Shown piece after piece: positions 18,828 through 26,044 of a DNA stretch of 64,000 nt. The DNA is from Vibrio renipiscarius. GTDB taxonomy: Bacteria > Pseudomonadota > Gammaproteobacteria > Enterobacterales > Vibrionaceae. The stretch spans positions 186,001-250,000 of the forward strand of contig NZ_JTKH01000006.1 of the NCBI RefSeq assembly GCF_000827885.1, written 5' to 3'. The notes beneath the pieces are model-generated. The model saw only the letters and a list, made by a program, of their open reading frames with translations, did no database searches and was not told the DNA's origin. Each line of letters opens with the position of its first letter. The stretch's first letter is position 1. The position numbers were made by a program, and so were the translations under genes.

Positions 18828-19080
18828 ATTTTAGAGAGTTAGACCTTTCCAGAGGAAGTGCTTTGACCGTTCAACAAACTCAGATTCTCACTCCTCAGAG
18901 CATGTAAGAATCGTGCTATGCACTTTTAATGAAATAGCTTGCTCTATTGCATCGAATAACGGTTTACGATGCTTTGTTAGTATTCTTGTACACAAGCACA
19001 AAACTGCTCTAAGTAACTATTTTTATATGCACTTAGTGGTAGAGTGATACCTTAAAAATAATAAATAGGCTTTGAACGTC

Positions 19081-21069
19081 ATGGCAACTCGGATACTTAA
19101 AGTTGAGGTGGAAAACGATTTCCTCAACAAAGTCTCAAATAGTGGGGCTTACACCGCAATTTCTGAACTCGTTTGGAACTCTCTCGATGCAGATGCTAGT
19201 ACTGTTAAAGTTAGGCTTTGTGAAGACGCTATCATGGGCGGGTGGGATAAACTGCAAGTCATTGATGATGGTATAGGAATTTCAAACAAAGTTGCTGATA
19301 AACACTTTAGTAAACTTGGTGGTTCGTGGAAAAAATTTGCTCAAAAAACAAAGAAAGGAAGATTCTTACACGGGCAAGAAGGACAAGGAAGATTTAAGCC
19401 GTTTTCACTTGGTCGTATCATTGACTGGAACACCGTTTACCTTGAAGAAAGTCAACAACAACTACAATCGCTTGTCATAACTGGAAAATCGGAAGAGATA
19501 GGTAACTTTACCCTAAACGATGGTTCGCCAAAAGATGAACTACGCCACACAGGAACCACAGTAACAATTTCGGAGTTAACCCCTAAAGGACTAAAAGTTT
19601 CTGAAAATGGCTTGATCAATTATATCTCTTGCGCATTTGCTATTTACTTAGCTAAATACCCAACGATAAGCCTATATGTCAATGATAAAAAAATTGACCC
19701 CGCAGAATACGTAGAACACGAAGATACTATCGATTTACCATCTGTCATTTTTGAAGAAGAGTCTTACGCATACTCGCTAAAAGTAATCGAGTGGAAATGT
19801 GATACCAAGAATGAACTTCATTTCTGTGACAGTAACGGTTTTCCGTTACACTCCTACGATAAAACGATTCGGGGAACAAGTGACTTCAATTACACCGCTT
19901 ACTTAATTTCCGACCATATTAGCAAATTATCAAGTAAGGGTGTTCTAGAACTAGGCTCACTTGAGCCAACCTTGTCGAAGCCAATTGATGATGCTCTTGC
20001 ATCATTGAAAAACCACCTTTATTTAAGACGTATTGCCAAGTCCGCGAACATTATACAAAAGTGGAAAGATGAAGATATTTACCCATACAGCGGAAAGACT
20101 CTCAATACGATAGATGAAGCGGAAAGACAAATATTTGATGTATTGGCTATTAATATTAGTCAAGAACTGCCAGATTTCGAAAAAGCACCAGTAAAAGTTA
20201 AAAAGCTCCAATTTAGGCTGTTAAAACAAATCGTGACTTCTAATCCAAATGATCTACAGCTGATTTTTGAAGAAGTACTAAACTTGACAGTTAAAAAGCA
20301 GAAGGAACTAGCTGAACTCTTACAAGATGTTAGCTTAACTTCAATAATTAATGCTTCTAAGATTATATCTGACCGACTAAAGTTCATTGCTGGTTTAGAG
20401 CATATTGTCTTTGACCCAGAAAAGAAAAAAGTACTGAAAGAGCGTAGTCAATTACATAAGATTTTAGCTGAAAACACATGGATATTCGGTGATGCTTTTG
20501 CTTTATCAGTAAATGACCAATCATTGACTGAAGTACTAAAAAAACACCTTAAAGCGCAAAATGTTGACCTCATACCAAACAAACCAGTGACTCGAATTGA
20601 TTCTTCCCGAGGAATCGTAGATCTGATGCTCACGCAATCAGTGCCACAAAATCATGCTGAACAATTAGAGCATTTGGTAATTGAACTCAAAGCACCTAAA
20701 GTTGCTATAGGCGCAAAAGAGATACAACAAATTGAATCTTACGCATTTGCCGTTGCTGCTGACGAACGCTTTAACAAACTAGATGTCAGATGGAATTTTT
20801 GGATTGTATCAAACGACACCGACGCCTTTGCAGATAATAGAGCTAAGCAAGACAAAACTGGGCAAGGCATCATTTATCAAACCGATAATGTAACGATCCA
20901 AATCAAAACTTGGGGGCAATTAATAAAGGAATGTAAACATAGATTAGAGTTTGTACGCTCTCATCTGGACTTAGATGTGAAAACAACTGATGGCTTACAG
21001 TACTTGCAAGAAAATTACTCCGAATACACCGAGAGTATCATTTTAGATAAAGAACTACTGACCGACTAA
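19081..21069 (+). CDS. GHKL ATPase fused to a PD-(D/E)XK nuclease domain (MORC/MutL-like defence protein)
   Basis: This 662-residue protein starts with a GHKL (Hsp90/MutL/histidine-kinase type) ATPase domain. The N box is ELVWNSLDAD (E29, N33), the G1 box VIDDGIGIS (about 60-68) and the G2 loop HGQEGQGRFKPF (about 97-108). The middle (about 250-470) is helical. The C-terminus carries nuclease-like motifs: GIVDLML with D near 513, VIELKAPK with E-x-K near 535-537, then EIQQIESYA. Prokaryotic MORC/MutL-like ATPases linked to nucleases are known in restriction-type systems. ATG 19081 is preferred to the in-frame TTG at 19072, which lies too close to its AGG. It is single-gene, with a terminator. 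Confidence 0.8.
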   Translation: MATRILKVEVENDFLNKVSNSGAYTAISELVWNSLDADASTVKVRLCEDAIMGGWDKLQVIDDGIGISNKVADKHFSKLGGSWKKFAQKTKKGRFLHGQEGQGRFKPFSLGRIIDWNTVYLEESQQQLQSLVITGKSEEIGNFTLNDGSPKDELRHTGTTVTISELTPKGLKVSENGLINYISCAFAIYLAKYPTISLYVNDKKIDPAEYVEHEDTIDLPSVIFEEESYAYSLKVIEWKCDTKNELHFCDSNGFPLHSYDKTIRGTSDFNYTAYLISDHISKLSSKGVLELGSLEPTLSKPIDDALASLKNHLYLRRIAKSANIIQKWKDEDIYPYSGKTLNTIDEAERQIFDVLAINISQELPDFEKAPVKVKKLQFRLLKQIVTSNPNDLQLIFEEVLNLTVKKQKELAELLQDVSLTSIINASKIISDRLKFIAGLEHIVFDPEKKKVLKERSQLHKILAENTWIFGDAFALSVNDQSLTEVLKKHLKAQNVDLIPNKPVTRIDSSRGIVDLMLTQSVPQNHAEQLEHLVIELKAPKVAIGAKEIQQIESYAFAVAADERFNKLDVRWNFWIVSNDTDAFADNRAKQDKTGQGIIYQTDNVTIQIKTWGQLIKECKHRLEFVRSHLDLDVKTTDGLQYLQENYSEYTESIILDKELLTD

Positions 21070-21075
21070 TACACT

Positions 21076-21099
21076 CGCCCCCAAAGTTCGGGGGCTTTT
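21076..21099 (+). terminator. Intrinsic terminator after the GHKL-nuclease gene
   Basis: GCCCCC pairs with GGGGGC around AAAGTTC, followed by TTTT. Confidence 0.85.
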
Positions 21100-21130
21100 C
21101 ATTTAATTCGCATAGTTTGTTATTGAATAC

Positions 21131-21250
21131 TAACGCCCGCTTAAGTTGTGAGTGACGCTCCACCAAACTTAACTTGGACGCCGAAATCACGCAAGCTCAA
21201 ATTGACGACAAAAGTGCCGAGCGTTACAAATCAACTTGAAGCGTTTGTTA
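21131..21250 (-). repeat. Integron attC site, Vibrio VCR-like, in minus orientation
   Basis: Read on the minus strand it begins with TAACAAACGCTTCAAGTTG and ends with CAACTTAAGCGGGCGTTA. The arms pair with one unpaired base (CTTCAAG against CTTAAG), the extrahelical base expected of attC. The flanking R'' box ATTTAAC fits RYYYAAC. The length of about 120 bases matches Vibrio attC sites. Its 5' edge is a few bases beyond the stop codon of the gene at 21256-21969, exactly the layout of a gene cassette. No integron integrase gene and no second attC are in the window. Confidence 0.85.
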
Positions 21251-21255
21251 AATTG

Positions 21256-21969
21256 CTATGTGATCTCTTCAATTTTACCACTTAGAAAATCACCGCTTTG
21301 ATTATTAACAATATCATCAAGTTTATCTTGAAACTTTTGAATATCTAAAAACCAAAAACTTCGCCCGCAAGGAAGCCCTGAACGACTAGGTTTAGTGTTA
21401 AAACTAGTTTCAAGGTAATAACGCTCACCAAGCCTGTAACCTGTCACTTTAAGTATTCTCGAATTTGTTTCATCAGTTAATTCTTTAACTACCTCTGTCG
21501 TGGCTATTTGCTCCAAGTTCCTAGTTGAAGGCCACTGGATAGCCCAATACTTACCAGTTTGATCAACAACATATGCTTTGAGAACATCAGGTATGGAAAT
21601 ACCTTGGGGAAGACTAATTTTAATTTCTCCTTTTTCACCTTCAGCAAGCTTGATGTTGTCCACTTTTTGAAAACAAACCCACCGTCCGTTACGGTAGTGC
21701 CATTGCTTGAATAGTTTTTGCTTCCAGTTTTTTGGTTCAATACAATATTGAATACCGTCTATAGAAACTGGTCGCCTTCCCACAGAACGTACGGTAACTT
21801 GGTGTTTTGAACTATTTGGGGAATCAAAACCAAACGAACTTTCACACTTAAGTTTTGACTTGTCCAAACCATGCTGGCGAAAACGAAGCCATAACCCAAG
21901 CAAACCAGCAAACGTGCCAATTGTACCTGTCACAGCCCCCCAGAGAGCCAACACTTCTGTTTGTTCCAT
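21256..21969 (-). CDS. Integron-cassette protein with N-terminal membrane anchor, function unknown
   Basis: This 237-residue protein has one membrane helix near residues 7-27 (LWGAVTGTIGTFAGLLGLWL) followed by a cytoplasmic domain of unknown family. The domain is strand-rich (HQVTVRSVGRRPVSIDGIQY). The stop codon TAG lies 5 bases from the attC site, so the gene and attC form one cassette. Cassettes of this kind in Vibrio chromosomal integrons mostly encode proteins of unknown function, some of which act in phage defence. Confidence 0.75.
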   Translation of the reverse strand: MEQTEVLALWGAVTGTIGTFAGLLGLWLRFRQHGLDKSKLKCESSFGFDSPNSSKHQVTVRSVGRRPVSIDGIQYCIEPKNWKQKLFKQWHYRNGRWVCFQKVDNIKLAEGEKGEIKISLPQGISIPDVLKAYVVDQTGKYWAIQWPSTRNLEQIATTEVVKELTDETNSRILKVTGYRLGERYYLETSFNTKPSRSGLPCGRSFWFLDIQKFQDKLDDIVNNQSGDFLSGKIEEIT

Positions 21970-22019
21970 TTCTACCTTCTCTCAAAATAACTTACTTATT
22001 TAAAAGCAATGTAGCTTTA

Positions 22020-22039
22020 TAGACGGAATTTTTCCGTCT
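22020..22039. terminator. Hairpin upstream of the cassette gene
   Basis: AGACGGAA pairs with TTCCGTCT around TTT, followed by TTTGC on the plus strand. It could be a weak intrinsic terminator or part of the 5' leader of the minus-strand cassette gene, whose start is about 50 bases away. Confidence 0.45.
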
Positions 22040-22496
22040 TTGCATTCCGTTGTATATGTTGCTTGTATTCATTATGAAACTCAACAGCTATCAAACGGTT
22101 GTGTGAATCAACTGAGAGTTACGGGGCGAACCACGGAAGAATTCTGTATAAGAACCCAAAATACGGATTAGGTTTGTTTGGTCTCTTACAGTACTTGTTG
22201 GGCAGTCTGTTCGTTGGGGCTAAGAAGGTTTGGGGCAGAAGCAAGCTTGCCACATACAGTCCTTAGCTTTAAACTAACGTCGAGAGCCTCGGGTATCCCT
22301 GCTTTTTCTTGGATGTACTATTTACTGTCTGGCCAGAAGTAATTGTATCGAATTGAACTTGGCTTAATTGCAAAGCAGACCACCGAGGACATATGATAAG
22401 TCTAGGTGCTTTCCCTTCCATATACTTTGGTGATAAAACACCCGACGCTGCACCCAGAATTCAAATTAATGAAAACATTCTGTATGTAGCTGTTAT

Positions 22497-22559
22497 ACAA
22501 AGCCTGTGGCTTTGTCATATCTGAAAGTAAGAGCAATTGTGCAAGGACTTCTTGCACAA
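22497..22559. repeat. Pair of adjacent strong hairpins
   Basis: Hairpin one: ACAAAGCC/GGCTTTGT with loop TGT (22497-22515). Hairpin two: TTGTGCAAG/CTTGCACAA with loop GACTT (22537-22559), followed by ATTATTTT. They lie just past the stop codon of the minus-strand gene at 22612, so they may form its 3' end or a small structured RNA. Confidence 0.5.
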
Positions 22560-22611
22560 ATTATTTTACTGCCATCTAAATTGATTGAGGCAAAACTGAA
22601 GGTTAGCTAGT

Positions 22612-22863
22612 TTAAAATGGGAAGTGATCTTCTTCATACCCTTCAACCCAAGTTACTAGCTTTTCAAGCTCATCACCTTCGGGTGTGCCTGGTTCAGCCA
22701 CATCAAAGAAGGATTCAATTCTTTTCAAAACGGCTTTATAGTCGCTTTCTGAGGGTTCTAGTCCCACTTCATCTAATGAAACTGTAGCAAGCCCATCAGC
22801 GTGGGCAGTCTTAGGTGTAATACCCTTAAGCAGTTCTTTTTTTGATAGCTTTTTCTTGCTCAT
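22612..22863 (-). CDS. Small protein with a HigA-antitoxin-like N-terminal domain but no HTH
   Basis: This is an 83-residue acidic protein. Residues 40-83 (DYKAVLKRIESFFDV, then GTPEGDELEKL, VEGYEEDHFPF) closely resemble the N-terminal segment of HigA-type antitoxins, which normally continue into an XRE helix-turn-helix. Here the protein stops at that point. The first 12 residues match the 47-residue membrane protein at 18476. No HigB-like toxin is adjacent. It may be an orphan antitoxin, an anti-defence or modulator protein, or a truncated relic; the intact frame and promoter-like upstream sequence argue against simple decay. Confidence 0.6.
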   Translation of the reverse strand: MSKKKLSKKELLKGITPKTAHADGLATVSLDEVGLEPSESDYKAVLKRIESFFDVAEPGTPEGDELEKLVTWVEGYEEDHFPF

Positions 22864-22889
22864 AAGTCGTTTCTCGATTCGAAAATGAC

Positions 22890-22907
22890 ATTAGATTAGT
22901 TTATAGC
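22890..22907 (-). promoter_or_regulatory. Candidate promoter of the HigA-like gene, shared with 18640-18661
   Basis: Minus-strand GCTATAAACTAATC plus TAAT matches the segment upstream of the 47-residue gene except for a 3-base difference; TATAAA at 22900-22905 may be the -10 box. Confidence 0.45.
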
Positions 22908-22945
22908 ATAATGGACTACTAGCCGTAATGTAGAACCTTATTCAA

Positions 22946-23014
22946 AACACACTAGAGGGCAGATCATTGTGTTTCCTAGCGCCGTCAACACAATGATCTG
23001 CCCTCTGGTGTGTT
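22946..23014. repeat. Near-perfect inverted repeat with 28-base arms
   Basis: The arms at 22946-22973 and 22987-23014 are complementary at 27 of 28 positions (the exception can pair as G-U), with a 13-base loop. There is no T-run, so it is not an intrinsic terminator. It lies about 80 bases upstream of the HigA-like gene. It could encode a stable hairpin RNA, form a cruciform, or be a MITE-like remnant. Confidence 0.8.
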
Positions 23015-23071
23015 AATTAGAAGCACGTGTAACCCTTCTTACAGAAAGTAAGATTCCGGGTGGTTTTAACT

Positions 23072-23094
23072 TCACATCGCAACTTGCGATGTGA
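23072..23094. repeat. 11-bp palindrome
   Basis: TCACATCGCAA and TTGCGATGTGA flank a single C, a perfect inverted repeat; a possible operator or short hairpin. Confidence 0.6.
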
Positions 23095-23212
23095 GGGGCC
23101 ACTTAAGAAGCATCAGCGCAAAGAGTAATGCATTACCCTTAAAATCAATGGCTTAAGTTTAAATTATTATGGCGTTACTGATAAATTATCCTTCGACTGA
23201 GAGAGGGCGTAT

Positions 23213-23240
23213 AAAAAAGCTCTCCAGAATAGAGAGCTTT
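23213..23240 (-). terminator. Intrinsic terminator of the helicase operon
   Basis: On the minus strand AAAGCTCTC-type arms (23217-23225 and 23232-23240) form a stem followed by TTTTTTAT, 7 bases after the stop of the 95-residue gene. Confidence 0.85.
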
Positions 23241-23246
23241 GATAGG

Positions 23247-23534
23247 TTATCGGTAGTATTGTTTTTGGCGCTTCGAGTTATACTTCCAACTTTTTGCTAG
23301 GCCATACACATGCGACTGGTAGTCGTCCCATGGGTTAGCTAACGCTTTTCTTCGCGCGGCGCGCAGTTTAATCGGGTAACCTCTACACTCAACCTTGTGA
23401 AGAAAGTAATAGCTCTTCTCCTGCTTGGTAGAAAAGTGCTTATGAGTTCCACTGCGAACGCTTGGATAAAGATCCCAAAGATATTGGCACTGGTATTTTA
23501 TACGGTTCCGGTACTGCTGTTTTAGCCTTTTCAT
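23247..23534 (-). CDS. 95-residue highly basic protein of unknown function
   Basis: It is rich in K, R, Y and Q (MKRLKQQYRNRIKYQCQYLW; ending KYNSKRQKQYYR), so it probably binds nucleic acid; I do not recognise the family. GGAGGG lies 4 bases before the ATG, a strong ribosome binding site. It follows the helicase gene on the same strand by 104 bases and ends at a strong terminator, so it is probably the last gene of the helicase operon. Confidence 0.6.
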   Translation of the reverse strand: MKRLKQQYRNRIKYQCQYLWDLYPSVRSGTHKHFSTKQEKSYYFLHKVECRGYPIKLRAARRKALANPWDDYQSHVYGLAKSWKYNSKRQKQYYR

Positions 23535-23638
23535 TTACCCTCCAGGTTTGCATTACCTAGAAGGGGTCCTCTGCAAAGTAATTCATTCCGGCCTCCCCAG
23601 TGTGCCTTTAGTGAAATTGTAGCCTATGGTTTTTTCAA

Positions 23639-25018
23639 CTACATAGAAGAGAAAGCCGAGATCACTCTCTGCTTAAATGCCCCAAGTCGAAGCTCATCAA
23701 ACGTCCCTAGTGTTCCATAGAGACTATTTGAACTGTCTGTACTGCTTTCCCAAGATACTGTTGTTCTCCCGCCTTTTGGGGACTCAAGCGGAAGCGCGAC
23801 ACTTAAGCTATTTCCTCGACCAGAGAACTCTGTTTCGATAGGTTTCCACATACTTACATAGAGACGAGACTCAGGAATATCCTGTTCAACCCTTTCAGAA
23901 AACTCAATCAGACTTTGTTCAGCAAAAGTGAATAACCACGCTTGTTGGTTTATTGTATTATTCACACGAAGTATTCGTCCGAGCACCTGCCTGAAATACA
24001 ATTCAGTTTTGACTGAACTCATATGGCAACATACTTGAAGGCGCGGAATATCAGTACCCTCACTGATCATACCTACACTAACAATCCATTGTGCGTCGTT
24101 TTGTCGATAACGCTCTATTTCTGCTAGCGGTTCTTCATGTCGATAAGTGACGATAGAAACGGTTTGCCCAAACTTTTGAGATAGTATCTCTTTGATTGTT
24201 TGCGCATGTTGAACCGACGCTGCAACAATCAGTCCACCGGCATTAGGGGATCTGATACGTACTTTTTCTAACCGCTCACATCCTAAACCGAGTAGATATT
24301 CCATCGCCTCTTGGTTGTGAATAACACTCTGGTAGGATGATTTTGTCTGTTTAAGCATCTCTAATATTGATGAATAGGATTCGACTTTTTCGCGACTACT
24401 AACAGACAAGTCTTCATTATCAACCAAGACGATTTTAGGCCTTCTACAAACACCATCAGCTATAGCTTGTTTAAGAGTGTATTGGTAATCGACAAGAAGC
24501 TGTCCGTCTGGGGCGCTGTATTCACCCATCACAATGGGTAAAGAGTCTGAACGCCACGGTGTACCTGAAAGTGCGAGGGTAAAAGTAGCAAGCCCTTGAA
24601 TCTTAGTGAGAACTTGCTGCCCCCAAATGTTCGCATTTTCAACCTCAGAGCCAGAGCAATGGTGTATTTCATCAAAGACAACAAAGACCCTGTGATTCCG
24701 CAATGTTTGCCAAAATTCGTCATTGAGGAATTGGATAGATTGGTATGTTAAAGATTGCCCGACAGATCCCATGCCACCATTAAACGTACACTTAAGTCTC
24801 GACGAAAAGGTTCTTTTTATACCATCAGAAACCGTCAACGATGGTGAGAAGCACAATACAAGATCTACCATGTCACTTTGTAACAACCTTGACGCAATGT
24901 TAGCGGCAAGCACTGTCTTTCCTGCTCCAGGTGTAGCTTGGCAAAAGAAATGGGAGCAGTTGGATTGATATTTTTCCAACGCTCTGTCAGAGCATTCACT
25001 TTGCCACTTCCTTAACAC
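23639..25018 (-). CDS. Superfamily 2 DEAD/DEAH-type helicase
   Basis: This 459-residue ATP-dependent helicase or translocase has motif I ATPGAGKT (28-35), motif II DEIHH (116-120), motif III LSGTPWR and motif VI YFRQVLGRILRV. The arrangement is like the ResIII/UvrB-type helicase core of restriction and defence enzymes, without a visible nuclease domain. Its start overlaps the end of the winged-helix gene by 7 bases, so both are co-translated. A divergent XRE regulator suggests controlled expression, as in many defence loci. Confidence 0.82.
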   Translation of the reverse strand: MLRKWQSECSDRALEKYQSNCSHFFCQATPGAGKTVLAANIASRLLQSDMVDLVLCFSPSLTVSDGIKRTFSSRLKCTFNGGMGSVGQSLTYQSIQFLNDEFWQTLRNHRVFVVFDEIHHCSGSEVENANIWGQQVLTKIQGLATFTLALSGTPWRSDSLPIVMGEYSAPDGQLLVDYQYTLKQAIADGVCRRPKIVLVDNEDLSVSSREKVESYSSILEMLKQTKSSYQSVIHNQEAMEYLLGLGCERLEKVRIRSPNAGGLIVAASVQHAQTIKEILSQKFGQTVSIVTYRHEEPLAEIERYRQNDAQWIVSVGMISEGTDIPRLQVCCHMSSVKTELYFRQVLGRILRVNNTINQQAWLFTFAEQSLIEFSERVEQDIPESRLYVSMWKPIETEFSGRGNSLSVALPLESPKGGRTTVSWESSTDSSNSLYGTLGTFDELRLGAFKQRVISAFSSM

Positions 25019-25542
25019 GGTTCATTTCCTTCATAGAGAGTATTAAGAACCTTTGTTAAAACGTTCACTTTACCGAGCAATAAAGCGGCGCGCTCTTTAG
25101 CCTCTTGATGTAAAGGGGCCAGTTTATTCTCTAGTTCAGGAAATCGAGATACGATCGACTGATACTCGTCAATCTCCCCAAGTATTATTTCCAATTCGCC
25201 CTTATATTCGTTACGTTCATTGCTCAAAATAGAATAGTTTTGAATGGGTACTTTAGGCTTTATATCCGCTTGGTTATTCGTGGTTACATTGTTATGTAAC
25301 TCTTTAAATTGCTCCGCTTGAAAGTAACGTTTTTTCCGACCTGAACCTTCACTTCGCAACCAACTTTTCTTTTCAAAGTGAAAAATTGCTCGGTATACCT
25401 TTTTGCGAGCTTCGGCAGAATTGGAGTCCACATTATCAAGAGATAGCCACAAATCTCTCGCTTCTAGCACGGTGAATCCATCTAACCCATTTTCTATCAA
25501 TAACTTGTGCATGACCGCACTAATTCTTCGAGCCCGTTTCAT
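25012..25542 (-). CDS. Winged-helix-like protein with C-terminal coiled coil, partner of the helicase
   Basis: This 176-residue protein has an N-terminal region (about 1-85) containing ARKKVYRAIFHFEKKSWL and SGRKKRYFQAEQF, which looks like a winged-helix DNA-binding fold. The C-terminal part (about 105-170) is a predicted coiled coil (GELEIILGEIDEYQS, LENKLAPLHQEAKE). The start at 25542 (ATG) is preferred to an upstream TTG at 25563. It is the first gene of the minus-strand operon and overlaps the helicase gene. I infer a recognition or scaffold subunit. Confidence 0.6.
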   Translation of the reverse strand: MKRARRISAVMHKLLIENGLDGFTVLEARDLWLSLDNVDSNSAEARKKVYRAIFHFEKKSWLRSEGSGRKKRYFQAEQFKELHNNVTTNNQADIKPKVPIQNYSILSNERNEYKGELEIILGEIDEYQSIVSRFPELENKLAPLHQEAKERAALLLGKVNVLTKVLNTLYEGNEPC

Positions 25543-25565
25543 TTCCAAAATTACACCAACCAAAA

Positions 25566-25617
25566 ACTAAGGATTGCTTAGTATACAGAAATCAGTAAAA
25601 CTAAGAAAATCTTAGTT
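25566..25617. promoter_or_regulatory. Two identical-type palindromic operators between the helicase operon and the XRE regulator
   Basis: CTAAG-N5-CTTAG occurs twice, at 25567-25581 and 25601-25615, with longer symmetry in the second copy (AACTAAG...CTTAGTT). The centres are 34 bp apart. The first overlaps a minus-strand -10 box TATACT (25580-25585). I infer that the XRE protein encoded next door binds both and represses both directions. Confidence 0.7.
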
Positions 25618-25645
25618 ACCTTGAGATCAGAGACATGAACTATAA

Positions 25646-25990
25646 GTGTCATTTACTAACCCAATCCCTGAGCGTCTTAAAGAAGCACGCAAAAAAGCGA
25701 AACTCTCCCAAAAAGCTTTGGGAGTGCGTATAGGTATGGATGAAAGCTCCGCAAGCCCGAGAATGAATCAATACGAAAAGGGGAAACATACACCAGATAT
25801 CAGTACGTTAAAGTCAATTGCAGATGAGTTTGGTGTGCCTTTGAGTTACTTCTTTTGTGAAGATGAGATTTCTGCGGAGTTAGCTGTGAATCTAAATAAG
25901 CTCTCTGAAACGGATAAGCAGAAGGTTCTTGAGGTGACGGTGCGGCTTATTGAAGAGTCATTTGAAAATAGTAGTCCGAAAGGGGACTAG
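25646..25990 (+). CDS. XRE-family transcriptional regulator
   Basis: This 114-residue protein has an N-terminal helix-turn-helix (RLKEARKKAKLSQKALGVRI, then SRINQYEKGKHTP-like RMNQYEKGKHTPD; about residues 8-62) and a short helical tail that is probably a dimerisation segment. The only suitable start is GTG at 25646, with no clear ribosome binding site, so expression may be low. It is divergent from the helicase operon across the paired palindromes and is its likely repressor or timing regulator, like control proteins of restriction systems. Confidence 0.8.
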   Translation: MSFTNPIPERLKEARKKAKLSQKALGVRIGMDESSASPRMNQYEKGKHTPDISTLKSIADEFGVPLSYFFCEDEISAELAVNLNKLSETDKQKVLEVTVRLIEESFENSSPKGD

Positions 25991-26044
25991 CTACGTGAGC
26001 CAGTGAAAGGGCACTGGCTCGGTTTGGAGCCTGTAATTTAAATA

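Larger units (their letters stand above)
18620..19080. other. Intergenic region upstream of the GHKL-nuclease gene
   Basis: It holds the candidate minus-strand promoter (18640-18661) and module copy B (18705-18827). From 18828 to 19080 I see nothing further that I can support. Confidence 0.5.
21970..22611. other. 642-base region without a supported gene
   Basis: It holds the hairpin at 22020-22039 and two consecutive hairpins at 22497-22515 and 22537-22559. A reading frame at about 22097-22266 (plus strand) encodes KYGLGLFGLLQYLLGSLFV but has no ATG and no ribosome binding site, so it may be a gene remnant. I see nothing else. Confidence 0.45.
22864..23246. other. Intergenic region rich in inverted repeats
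   Basis: It contains the candidate promoter (22890-22907), the 28-base-arm inverted repeat (22946-23014), the 11-bp palindrome (23072-23094) and the terminator at 23213-23240. No gene is seen. Confidence 0.55.

Noticed and set aside
22097..22266. Open frame with KYGLGLFGLLQYLLGSLFVGAK-like hydrophobic core
   Set aside because: No ATG or ribosome binding site; perhaps a remnant of a membrane protein, but not supportable as a gene.
22946..23014. CRISPR repeat pair
   Set aside because: Only two arms in inverted, not direct, orientation, with a 13-base gap; no cas genes.
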